From Tetradesmus obliquus (taxonomy: Eukaryota; Chlorophyta; Chlorophyceae; Sphaeropleales; Scenedesmaceae): 64,000 nucleotides of DNA. Location of the stretch: positions 4,080,501 through 4,144,500 of the forward strand of contig CP126205.1 in the NCBI GenBank assembly GCA_030272155.1. The letters are read 5' to 3'. The stretch's first letter is position 1. Every line of letters begins with the position of its first letter. The notes beneath the pieces are model-generated. The model searched no databases and was not told the DNA's origin. It saw only the letters and a program-made list of their open reading frames with translations. Below, one piece after another: positions 54,367-64,000 of the stretch. The position numbers and the translations under genes are program-made.

Positions 54367-57300
54367 CTACCCATGCACATCACACAGCCTGTCTGCCGCA
54401 TCATCTACCACCAACTGAGCAGGAGGAGAGCTTGCTTGCGCCCTCCGCTTCAACTCAGCTGCTTTTGCTGCGTCAAGCAGCACGCCGCTGTTGTTGGCCA
54501 CACATAGGCACTGCAGCTTCAAGCCATCCCCAACCAGGTACTCGAAAAACTCAGGAGTACCATTGGCAGCTGGCACCAGCTGATTATCATGCACCTTGAG
54601 CACTGCTAGTTGCAGCATGCTGGCATACCATTCTGGCAGGCTGCCTGTCAGGCTGTTGCGTGACACGTCCAATACCCGCAGCTGCTTGAGGCGCGTCCAG
54701 GCTGGCGGCAGTGACTCGTTGAAATTGTGGCCAGACAGAACCAGCATCTGCAATCAAAGCACCACTGTAACCGTTAAGGCAGAGCCGTTGCAGTAGAGAA
54801 CCGGTTGCTGGCTTATCATAAACCAAGGGTGCCGGCATTCTTATGTTCAGCTCTGCCATGCTGTCCCATGGTTTGTTGTCATCAACGCCAGCAGCTTGGC
54901 TGGTGTACATGCAGCCGGTGGAGCAGTGCAGCAACCCCTGCAGGTCTGTGCAACCCGCACACACCGTCACCACTTGCTGGAGATGTTGTCTACATGTGTG
55001 TCAGCTGGCTGTAGCCACAGCACAGCATGCCATGATGCTACTATGCTTCATAGGGACTCCCTCCTTATGGAGATCCCCACTCACCTGCAGCTGCTCAAGC
55101 TGCGCAAAGGCGGCAGGCAGCGATCCAGTGCGTGTGCAACTCCAACATGTGTAGCAACGCTGTTGCTGGCATGCTTTTGTCATGAAACAGAGCGCTAGTA
55201 GATACACGACACCCCTGGCTGCTTCCTATCTCTAAAGGGTCGAGTTGCAACCCACCTGCAGCTGCCCCAGCTGTGCAAAGGCGGCAGGCAGCGCCCCGCT
55301 CAGCCCTCCCGTGCCAGGCGCTGCCACAGACAGGTCCAGCACACGCAGCCGCTGCAGGCCCAGCACAGCAGGCTGCGCTGAGGCAGTTGGCGGGCTGGTC
55401 TGTTTGGCTCCTGATGCTCCTGAAGCTGCTGCTGCTGGTGCTGCTGCTTGAGCCTCCATGGATGCTGCAAGTGCTGCCGCTGCTTGTTGCAACGCTGCTG
55501 CGTCTGCCCATTCTGGCGGCAGCCCTCCTGTCAGGGCAGCATTAGTCATCTCCAACACCTCAAGCTGCAACAGGCCCCAGGCGGGCGGCAAGATGCCAGT
55601 GATGCCTGGACAGTCAACAGCCCTGAATTCCCGCAGCTCCTGAAAAGCAGCAAACTTCTCTGGCAGAGTCCCGCCAATGCCTGTGGCTGAGATGTCCAAG
55701 GTAGTCAGGGCACGCATGGCAAACCAGCTGCTGGGCAGGTCACCAGTAAGCGCTGGGTTGCCGCTGATGTCCAAGTGGTGCAGCTTGGTGAAGGATTCAA
55801 GGCCAGGCCAGCTTGGGTCCTGCACAGCGCCAGACAGGCCTATGTTGGCTAGCACCAGGGTTTGCAGTTGTGTGAGGTTGCTGATGGCAGCCACAACGTC
55901 AAGCAGTGGGAGTGTTGCTGGCGGCTGGACGCTGACAGTCAGTGCGGTCAGGTTGAGGCCGGTCACAGCGCTGAGCCCTTCGCAGGTGACGCCTGCCCAG
56001 GAGCCTCCACAATAGTTGCTGCCTGCAAGCAACACGCCAAACATCAGAACAAGGAGACTATGTTGGTTGCGTCTAGCGCTCAAAACTTGACAGTAACTGG
56101 GCGACAAGAAGCCGCTCGTTCACGTCCTTGCTTCTTCCTGATGTCAAGGCTGGTCACACTGTAGTTGCATCATAACTTGGCTTGTTGGTTGCTGTTGCAA
56201 GGACCCCCCCTGAGACCTTGATTGCTATTGCATCATCATCTGGCAAGTGGATGTACGCTTTGTCCATTCCCAATGACACCCAAGGTCATAGTGCAGTTTG
56301 ATGCATGGCTCTAACCTTCCAGGCAGGGCAGTTTGCTCACCTGCAATCCAGTTGGACAGCCCCGGCCCTACACTGATGCCTGGGGCTTGAAGCAGCAGCT
56401 TGAGTTGGACAAATGCTGTAGCCTCCGCACGTTCATTGTAGCACGGCTTCAATGGACGGTCGTGGACAATGCGGTTTTCAAGGCCGTCAGGCACGCACCC
56501 AACAATACCTGTCCCATTCAGAGTGATCGTCCCCAAGCCAAAGTGTGCCCAAGATGAAGGAATGCTTCCTGTCAACTGGATGTTGTTGCGGACACCAAGC
56601 GTCAAGGTCTTGGGCATGATCGCGCGCTGGCCCCAACTGTCTGGCAATGAACCTTGAAGATTGTTATTCCTCAAGTACACTTTTGAAAGGTTCAACAAGG
56701 CTGCCCAGCTAGATGGCAGCACGCCCGTTAGCTCGTTGTCATTCAGATCAATGGTGTGCACACCCTGCCAGGCACTCCACTGCAGTGGCAGCCTCCCAGT
56801 CAAACCACATTCTGGCAAAACAAGTGAATGAAGGCTTGTCGCTGAAAGGCCTGACAGCAGCTGCAGATTCTCAGGAGCCAGATTGCCATCACACACATCG
56901 CATTCAAATGATGCGATACGGGGAAGTGCTGCCACCAATTTGACCAAGGCCGCAAGGTGGATGGCGGGATGCAGGTGTGCCACTTCCTTATAGTGGAAGT
57001 GGTAAAACATAATGTCTGTCACGTACTCCTCATCGTTGATGGCTGTCACCGTGGCTGCCAAAAAATGCTCTGCAAAAGTAGTTGTGAAGGTTGTGGATGT
57101 CTCTCCGTCGCCAACCAGCCGACCAAGCCGTGATAGTCCTTTCAGCAAGTCCTGCACCATTTGATTAAACCCTTTTGCTTGTTCACCCGTACCAACAAGT
57201 ACTCTTGGGAGCAGGGATCGCAATGCTCGCCATTGTTGCAGCGCCTTGGCTGCCGCTGTGCCCGCAAAAGAGCACATCCCAGATATCTGTGTGTTGTTGA

Positions 57301-60300
57301 TTGTCTTTTCCAAAAGCTCTGGCTTACCAGTTGACAAAGGGACACAACCATCAAGTCCTGGGTTGTTTTGCACATACAGCTGTGTGATCTTGCCTGCTGC
57401 TATGCGCCAACTTCGTGGGAAATGACCCTGCACACAAGAAAACATAGTGATTCACAGACAACTCTTTTTTTATGAGGCCCGCTGGGCCTAGTTTTCTGCC
57501 AGGAAAAAAAAACGCTTTTGGAAAACAGATGTATTGTCAGCAACCTACTGTACGCTTGCCACCCGCTTGTGCCAGTACTGCTCGTCAAACTACCGTGGCC
57601 TATGGAGGCAGCCTTTGAGGCGCTCTGAATCTAAACTCCCAGGCCAACCATGTACATCAATGCAAAAACTTTGCACTGCACTGCACCTGCAAGAGCAGAC
57701 TTTGCTTTCGTCATTGCGTATAGCGCATCATGCTGGGAGGCCATGTTGACTGAATATCACACGGAAAGTTTTTCACATGCCAGCTGCAACTGCGTGTGTT
57801 CACGGCTCACCTCTAGTTTGTTGTTGGACAGGTCAATGGCTTCAGCAACAACCTTGCTGGACATGTTCGCCCCTGGGATGGACCCGCTGATCTTGTTGTT
57901 TGATAGGTCAATGTGTTTTGCCAGCGACAATAGCTGGGTTGGCAGTTGACCTGTGATCTGGTTGTGTGATAGTTGCAACTGATACAGGGGTGGATAACTC
58001 CTTGGGCGAGTATGGTTGTTCAGGGTCCCGCTCAGCCCGCACAAACCACCAGCCGGATTGCTTGCTCCAACTGCGCGCAATTTAGGCACAACTTCAAGCA
58101 TCGAGAGGTTGTATAGGCTGGCCAATAGGTTGTCAGGAAGGGCGCCATGAAGGCAGTAGTATTGAATGTATATTATTTCAAGATGCTTAAGAGCTGCTAG
58201 CTGAAGAGCCAGTGCGCCCTTCCCAATGTCCAGACTCAAGAACTCCAACTTGGGTAAGCTGAGAAGTGCAGCTGTCAAATCCGTGTTCATGTCTGGAAGA
58301 ATATATATTCCTTCAACAAATGTCAATGCAGCAGACTGCGCTTCTCCAAGGCTGAGGGACTGGACATTGAACACTGGTTTGATGGAGTTGCTGGTTGATG
58401 TGCTGCACCCAACATACCATTCCAGACTTTTCTTGTTGGGTGTGTGGATGGGGATGGGGATGCCAGTGGACATAGAGCACACAAAGTACTGCAGCGCCCA
58501 GCTGGCGGTGATGGTGCTGTCCACAGCCCGCAGCACCTGCAGCAACCCCATGGCCTGAGCCTCCTGCATGGGGGCCTGGGCCAGAATGCTGCCATTGATG
58601 AAAGCCACCCTGTCAAACTCTGCAAATGACGACCAGCCTTGATTGCACACCCTGACTTGCTGTCCAGCTTTTAGAGCAGATGTCACATTGACATCTTGGT
58701 AGGTGAGTGAGCACCCCACCACACCTGTCAGAAACATAGCAAACACAGCAAACACAGCAAACGTGCATGGTGTTCCACGTGACGCCAGTGTTCAGAGTAC
58801 ACTTCCAGCTGGTTATGTTGTCAACATCACCCAAACCGAGAACATTCAACTCTGTGCACGGCATGACTGGCGTGTTTGCAGATGCCAGCAGCTGCGGCAC
58901 CACACTACATGCATGGACTTTGAGAGGCTCTCACCTGGCTGTGCGCAGGCAGCATAGTTTGCCATGGTGCACCTGACATCCGTCCTGTCGCCAGCCGCAT
59001 CATACTGCGAGCAATGCACGTATGGCTTGACGGCGCTGTAGACAGAGGTCACGGTTTCTGCTGTGTCCAAGGCAATGCGCAGCTGATCCTCCTTGAGGGT
59101 GGAGCCAAAAGCATACTTGAAGCTTGTCACGGCACCCACGGCGCCTGACCGAAGGTTGGCCTTGTCCTGCACAAACTGTAGAAAAGAAAGAAAAACGAGA
59201 ATGAGTTTGACAAAGGAGAGCGTTGCGCACAAGATGTACACTTCATAGCTGCACGACGCTGCTCTGCAACTGCCCACAAATGAGTAAAACAAGTACTCAC
59301 AAATGGCAGGCAGCTCAGCTGATCAAGCTTGTCGCTGCTCACCTGCCGCATGCCCAGGCCAAAATGGTCAACGATTGACGCCACAGTGTCCCCTTCCTGT
59401 ACTGTGTACCTGTAGCAGGTGTTGCTCAGCAGCACTTCCCTGCTCTCAGGGGTCAGCGGCCTCCTCCTGCTGCGGGCCCAGGGTTGCTCATGGTTGGGGT
59501 GCAGGGGCGTGCCCTCAGCAGGGTAGCAGCTCACTGCGAACGCATTGAACCCCCATGTTAGTTGGCTGCAGCAGGTAGTCGGCAAGGCAACTACAGCCCA
59601 GCATGTAGGCTAAACTTTTTGATTTTATAATTCGTATTTTTTTTGAGCGTTTCAAATAATTGAGAAAATTTAAATTAGATAAGAAAATAATTAAAATAAA
59701 TTTGTTAGGGTTTAGATATCAATGGTTTCAGAAGCATATGCCTTGCCAGGGCACCCACCTGCGTAGGTGGCGTCGGGCGTGCCCACTCCTGCCAGGCCCA
59801 TCTGCATCCTGAACAGGCCGTCACCAGTGACGCCGCTGGACCGCAGCTGGCCAGGGTCGCCGCCCCTGCCCCAGCTGTTCAGCACAGACCTATGTGCAGA
59901 AAAATTTGCGGCGGGTACACATTACGACAGGAATTGGATCAACCACCCAAGTTATCAAAGTATCTGTGCAATTTCATACAGCAGCAAGGCTGTACTAGGC
60001 TGCGTGAGTGTCAGCCGTAGCTGTGCGTTGCCAGCAGCTCAAACTGCGTGCAGCGCACAGTCAGCTGCGCCGTTGGTCACGAGCACGCATACATGAGCAC
60101 AGCATGATGGCACATGCGCCAACTCATTATTTGCGTGCATTGAGTCTGGCTTTGCCCCCACCATGTGAAGTTGCTGTTGTCATAGCCGGTGATGAGTGCG
60201 GCATGAGCAAAGCTGCAGGCAGGCAGGCGAGGCAGGTGGACAGTCAGGCAGGCGAACATGCATTCTGCTTCAGGCAAGCAAAGCTGCAACACACAGGCGA

Positions 60301-63133
60301 CAGCCCTTTGGCAGCATCGTCGTTGCTTGGTCCATTTAGCAATCCACACTTGCTGGCAGCATCTGCAATCTGCAACAAATTGCTCTGCATAATACAGCTG
60401 GATCACTGCATCATGATTGCCTTACAACAACACGTACGCACATGCCACAGTATGTCATATTGTGTAGCTTCCATTCATATACCAGCACACCTGGGCTTAG
60501 CTGTGATGTTGTAACGGTAGGGTAGCAGCAGCAGCCCACGCTTGTTTCTGGCGCTGGCGTTGAACTGCACCTCAAAGTCATTGTTGACCAGCATCCTGGT
60601 AGGAGGCGGCAGCAGCAGCGGCAGCAGCAGCGGCAGCAGCAGCAGCAGCTTGGAGTCCACCCGCTGCAACACCGCATTACGTTAAAAGGCAACATATAGC
60701 ACACGCATCCATGTGCCAGCTTGGTTGCTGGCTGTCGCATGCCAAGGTGTCACATTACAATGTATGCTTAGCCACCCAGGCAAGCCATATGCAGGAAACA
60801 AGGCAGTTGCTAGGCACCAATGAAGAAAAAGGTTGAGCAACAAAAGGTCACCCAGTCAGTACCAGGCTGCGCAACTTTTTTACATGGCCGCACCTTGTCA
60901 CCACTGCGCCGTGTGCGCGGATGTGCTGCTGAATCTGGTAGAAGGAGCTCAGCGACTTGAAGGAGCAGCGGAACAGCGGCTGCTCCCTGGTTATATCCTT
61001 GCAAGTTGGTGTTGCTGCTGCTGCTGCAGCTGCCGCGCATATGCTGGACCACTCGCCCACATCCGCCTCGTCTTGGCCCTTCAGCAGCTTAGCGGTGTTG
61101 AAGCAGCTGCTGGGCAGCACCCACTGAGGGTTCTCAGTCTGCAGGCGTGCGGGGCGATGAGGTGGCAGGGGTTCATGCCATTGAGGCAATGCTGTGAGTT
61201 GATGCGTAGGGCTGCTGAGCCTGCAGCAGTGAACAGCTGCTTTTAAAGTTGCCAATAACAGCCAGCAGCCGGCGGCAACTGCATCATCTGTCAACCAGCT
61301 GGCCCATTGAAAGATGGCGGCAACTGCATCATCTGTCAACCAGCTGGCCCATTGAAAGATGGCGGCAACTGCATCATCTGTCAACCAGCTGGCCCATTGA
61401 AAGATGGCGGCAACTGCATCATCTGTCAACCAGCTGGCCCATTGAAAGAAGTGTTGAGCGCTGCATCAGGTGCATGCACTGCAACTGCCTGGCTAGCGCT
61501 TTCAGAGAGCTGGCTCAGCACTTACCAATGCTCTGTGACACAGGATCAACAAGCACAGTGGCGGCAGCAGGCAGTGGCAGCAGCAGCTGCTTCAGGGGTT
61601 GCAAGCAAGAGGGTATGTGGCAAATGAAGAGCATGAAAGTTGCGCACAGTGCATGCCTGGCTAAACAAAGGCTGTGAAGATTGCTGCAATCGAGTGTCTT
61701 GGTGGAGAGGGAACAGCAGTGCAATCCTGCAGTTAGGAGCTGTGGAATCATCTTGCCGTTCATTGTAGCGGACAGTTGTTGCTGCTCACTTGAGGGCTTC
61801 AGGAATGTCCCACCTGCAACAGAAGCACACACAGAACACGTCGTGAAGATTGCCATCTGTGGTAGGGTACCAACTTACAAGGCCATCCATGGCACTGGCA
61901 TGGTGACCTCTGCCTGCTGACATTTTTGTTGGGTGGTTATCCTCTCTCAAAGCCAGCAGCAGCAGCAGCGGCAGCAGTGACATTGCCTACAGAAGCAGTA
62001 GCAGCTGTCAAGCTGAATCATGTATCTAAGGATGGTGTCCTCGCCTCAAGCACGCACCCGGTCTTGCAGCTGCGGCCGCCTGGTGGTGCGCAGTAGTAGA
62101 AGGCCTGCGGGCTGACGGCAAACTGGCCGCTGCTGTTGCGCAGCGTGGCTGCCAGGGATATCTGCACAGCCTTGGTGATGGCCTCGGACACACTGCAGCA
62201 GCAGCAGCAGCAGCAGCACAAAGCGTTCTTGACACAGCATGTCTGCAGCTGATGGCATGCTGCATGGCGCAAGAGCTAGCATTAGATATTCAAGCGCGTG
62301 AACCATGTCCGTGGCTATGGGGTAGCTGACAGCCCGGCATGCCTGCATTTGCTTTGTGCGTTGACAAGGTGGCACATGGACTACCACAACACCAACAGCA
62401 CCAACAGCAGCAGCAACAGCAACAGCAGCAGCAGTCGCCGCACTGGCCCATCCACACCCACCAGGTGGAGCACAGCTTCTGGTCGTTGACTGCGCCTATA
62501 TAATTGAGCCCGCCTGGCGTGTGGCGCGGGTTGCTGCTGTCATACACCTGGGGCGAGCCAGCGATGTAGTACATGGCTGTCTGCATGGTGGCGAAGGACT
62601 TGGGGTTGGCAAAGCCGCCAAGGTTGTTGCTGCCGCCCCTGGCGCCCCTGCAGCAGCATAATACAGACAAATTGACCTAGTTTTGAGCAAGCAACAGACC
62701 CTGTGCTGCCTGAATGTGATGCTTGCTGTGCTGCTGCTATCGCTGCTGCTAGTGTGCTGCGGCGGTTGCCACTTCACAATAGTGCCACGGAACGCAGCAG
62801 TACTGCTAGTAAAGCCACACGCTGCAGTTATTGTAGCCAACAGCGTGCAACCTGAGCGCAGCTACACGCATCGCACTCTTAGCAGTTGCTACACTTTTAG
62901 TTGCTCACCTACCCGCTGCCTCCTGTTGTGCCAGCATCTACTGCACAGACACAGTATGAGTGCAAGCCACAGCACTGTTCAAGCAAAGGCGCCGCCCCAC
63001 CTGCCCCTGCCTCCTGTGGTGGCCAGCTCCAGTGCCGACTCAAACTGCTCAAACTCGTTGGCTGTGGCCTCAGCGCCCGCCCCCAGGTTGTCCGCTGACA
63101 CAGACAGGCCCTGCCCTGAGGCCAGCCTGATGC

Positions 63134-63166
<33 letters not shown>

Positions 63167-63242
63167 GCGGGCCTTGAAACGGAGCTACTGCTACGATAAT
63201 TGCCAGTAGATAGGCGAAAAGTCGTTTCTTGTTGGCAGGCAT
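54367..63242 (-). CDS. Secreted papain-like protease - LysM - leucine-rich-repeat fusion, ~1582 residues
   Basis: Fifteen exons in transcript order: 63242-63001, 62647-62462, 62192-62058, 61813-61790, 61532-61526, 61138-60894, 60595-60491, 60212-60162, 59889-59759, 59533-59301, 59175-58935, 58724-57811, 57427-56341, 56022-55256 and 54747-54367; total 4749 nt, every junction in phase. Residues 1-25 (MPANKKRLFAYLLAIIVAVA) look like a signal peptide. A C1-papain domain follows: VNDQKLCSTC (oxyanion Gln137, nucleophile Cys143), CKTGWDIPEAL, HAALITGYDNSNFTW (His318), VLNSWG (Asn336). The usual Trp after the catalytic Cys is Val. A LysM domain (CYRYTVQEGDTVASIVDHFG, from ~415) comes next, then a ~1000-residue region of plant-type LRRs (LxGxLPxxW, such as LTGVLPSSWAALLNLSKVYL), including NYCGGSWAGVTCE. 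No C-terminal membrane segment. Likely acts at the cell wall or outside. Neighbours give no functional clue. Confidence 0.8.
55084..55130 (-). repeat. Truncated copy of an LRR exon end in the last intron
   Basis: On the minus strand it reads TGSLPAAFAQLEQLQ followed by a GTGAGTGG donor, matching the end of the 56022-55256 exon (GALPAAFAQLGQLQ). It could act as an alternative cassette only if an acceptor precedes it, and none is clear. Confidence 0.8.
59612..59735. other. A/T-rich island inside intron 9 of the papain-LysM-LRR gene
   Basis: About 120 bp of poly-A/T-rich sequence (for example AAATTTAAATTAGATAAG) in otherwise G/C-rich DNA, unlike every other intron here. Organellar or transposon insertion is possible. 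Confidence 0.7.
61271..61450. repeat. 45-bp minisatellite, four almost perfect copies
   Basis: Unit begins GGCGGCAACTGCATCATCTG; copies start at 61271, 61316, 61361 and 61406. It lies between the 7-nt microexon and the next exon of the minus-strand gene. On that strand it is open (WLTDDAVAAIFQWAS repeated), but including it is not needed to keep phase. Confidence 0.95.
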
Positions 63243-63884
63243 CACGCCTGGCTGCAGCTTAGCTAGCAGCACGAAACTGCTGCTGGTGCTGGTGCAGCTG
63301 CTGCTGATTTTTGTTGAGGAACGGCCGCTTGTGCACCCTTACTGCTTGCAGCCTTGACCTTTCAGTCTATTGGATGTTTGAAATGTTTTGGAGTCAAACG
63401 TGCGTTGGAGAACCTGCTGCATGAGCATGTCGGAATTGCCATTATAAACGGGTGTTGTCTTAGCGTCACGCGTGGATCTAGAGCAAAACATATGCTGATG
63501 TGTAGATGCAGAACAAACAAACATGCTGTAACGCTGGGTTCGTCTGTTCTCTATCCACGTCGTGCGAGCGGGATTTGCTAATTTCTGGGCACTTACGTGA
63601 CATATCTCTGACATACGCGTACCTAGCTTTATGATCGACTTGAGCAATTGTAACGATCAGATATACTATTTCGAGTTCCCAGTTCAGTACGAGCCTCCTC
63701 ATCATGTGCAAAGTATTTATAATAACACTCTCAACGCATCACTGCTTAAAATTGCACACTGCAACTGAGCACAGCGCCAGAAAGCTATTGATATGGCCTA
63801 TAAAAACTTAAAACGATAAACTGTACGATTGTGATTGGCGAGCAGCTATGGTCTGTGCAAGATACACACCTCAGGTGCAGTGCA
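63243..63884. promoter_or_regulatory. Upstream region of the papain-LysM-LRR gene
   Basis: Contains the promoter by position. No core element was confidently identified. TATAAAAAC occurs at about 63800, far from the start codon. Confidence 0.35.
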
Positions 63885-63985
63885 CAACTGTGTGTCACTG
63901 ACACTGTCAGTGTCACAGTATTGACACAGTGCAGTGCAGGTGGGCCTTCAAATTTGGCACTGACAGTGTCAGTGCCACACAGTTG
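63885..63985. repeat. Small foldback element: 28-bp inverted arms around a 45-bp centre
   Basis: CAACTGTGTGTCACTGACAC... (63885-63912) is mirrored at 63958-63985 with a single mismatch. Each arm is itself palindromic (TGACACTG-T-CAGTGTCA; GGCACTGACA-G-TGTCAGTGCC). It may be a tiny MITE or the edge of a larger element. Confidence 0.85.
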
Positions 63986-64000
63986 CATGTCCGCCGCTCG

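Noticed and set aside
60596..60663. Poly-Leu stretch as coding sequence of the protease exon at 60595-60491
   Set aside because: Using CTACCAG at 60596-60602 as acceptor and GTGCGG as the preceding donor gives VVTRMLVNNDFEVQF, which fits the C1 family; the CTG tract then belongs to the intron.
61271..61450. CRISPR-like array
   Set aside because: The repeats are directly adjacent with no spacers, and the context is an intron of a nuclear gene.

Overview
The window looks like nuclear DNA of a chlorophycean green alga, probably a relative of the Chlamydomonadales or Sphaeropleales. The genes are intron-rich with GT-AG boundaries. CAG/CTG repeats are everywhere, giving poly-Gln, poly-Ala and poly-Leu runs. 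The products include a plastid-type 3-dehydroquinate synthase, a ciliary transition-zone protein (meckelin), a DGAT2-type acyltransferase and a LysM-containing secreted protein. Stop codons are consistent with the standard code. All gene models were built by hand from homology, splice signals and reading-frame phase; none has transcript support.

Layout. 1-3.8 kb: 3' part of a TMEM67/meckelin gene (+). 4.1-4.7 kb: a 567-bp MITE-like element. 5.4-28.7 kb: four tandem copies (+) of an unrecognised coiled-coil/bZIP-like gene with the same five-exon plan (copy 1 lacks exon 5). Copies 2 and 3 are open, copy 1 has a stop and has lost its last exon, and copy 4 has a one-base frameshift. A probable transposon-derived gene (7.8-10.6 kb) sits between copies 1 and 2. 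The spacers after copies 2, 3 and 4 are related, so gene and spacer were duplicated together. 32.6-37.6 kb: 3-dehydroquinate synthase (+). 38.7-40.5 kb: a Dph6-like PP-loop ATPase (+). 41.2-43.0 kb: a small TPR protein (-). 43.7-47.5 kb: a DGAT2-like acyltransferase (+), divergent from the TPR gene. 50.8-52.7 kb: a YbaB/EbfC-family protein (+). 54.4-63.2 kb: a 15-exon gene (-) for a predicted secreted papain-like protease fused to a LysM domain and a long leucine-rich-repeat region.

Two themes stand out. First, most genes here carry tandem, mostly truncated copies of their own exons inside introns or just past the stop; the DHQ synthase and meckelin genes are extreme cases. Second, CTG tracts lie directly upstream of many 3' splice sites, apparently in place of an ordinary polypyrimidine tract. 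These may be linked if slippage between CTG tracts seeds the duplications. The most novel protein is the papain-LysM-LRR fusion: its Gln/Cys/His/Asn active-site residues are all present, and its reading frame closes only when a 24-nt exon and a 7-nt microexon are included.

The genes do not form one pathway: cilium assembly, shikimate pathway, lipid synthesis, plastid nucleoid and extracellular protease functions lie next to one another, as is usual in algal nuclear DNA.
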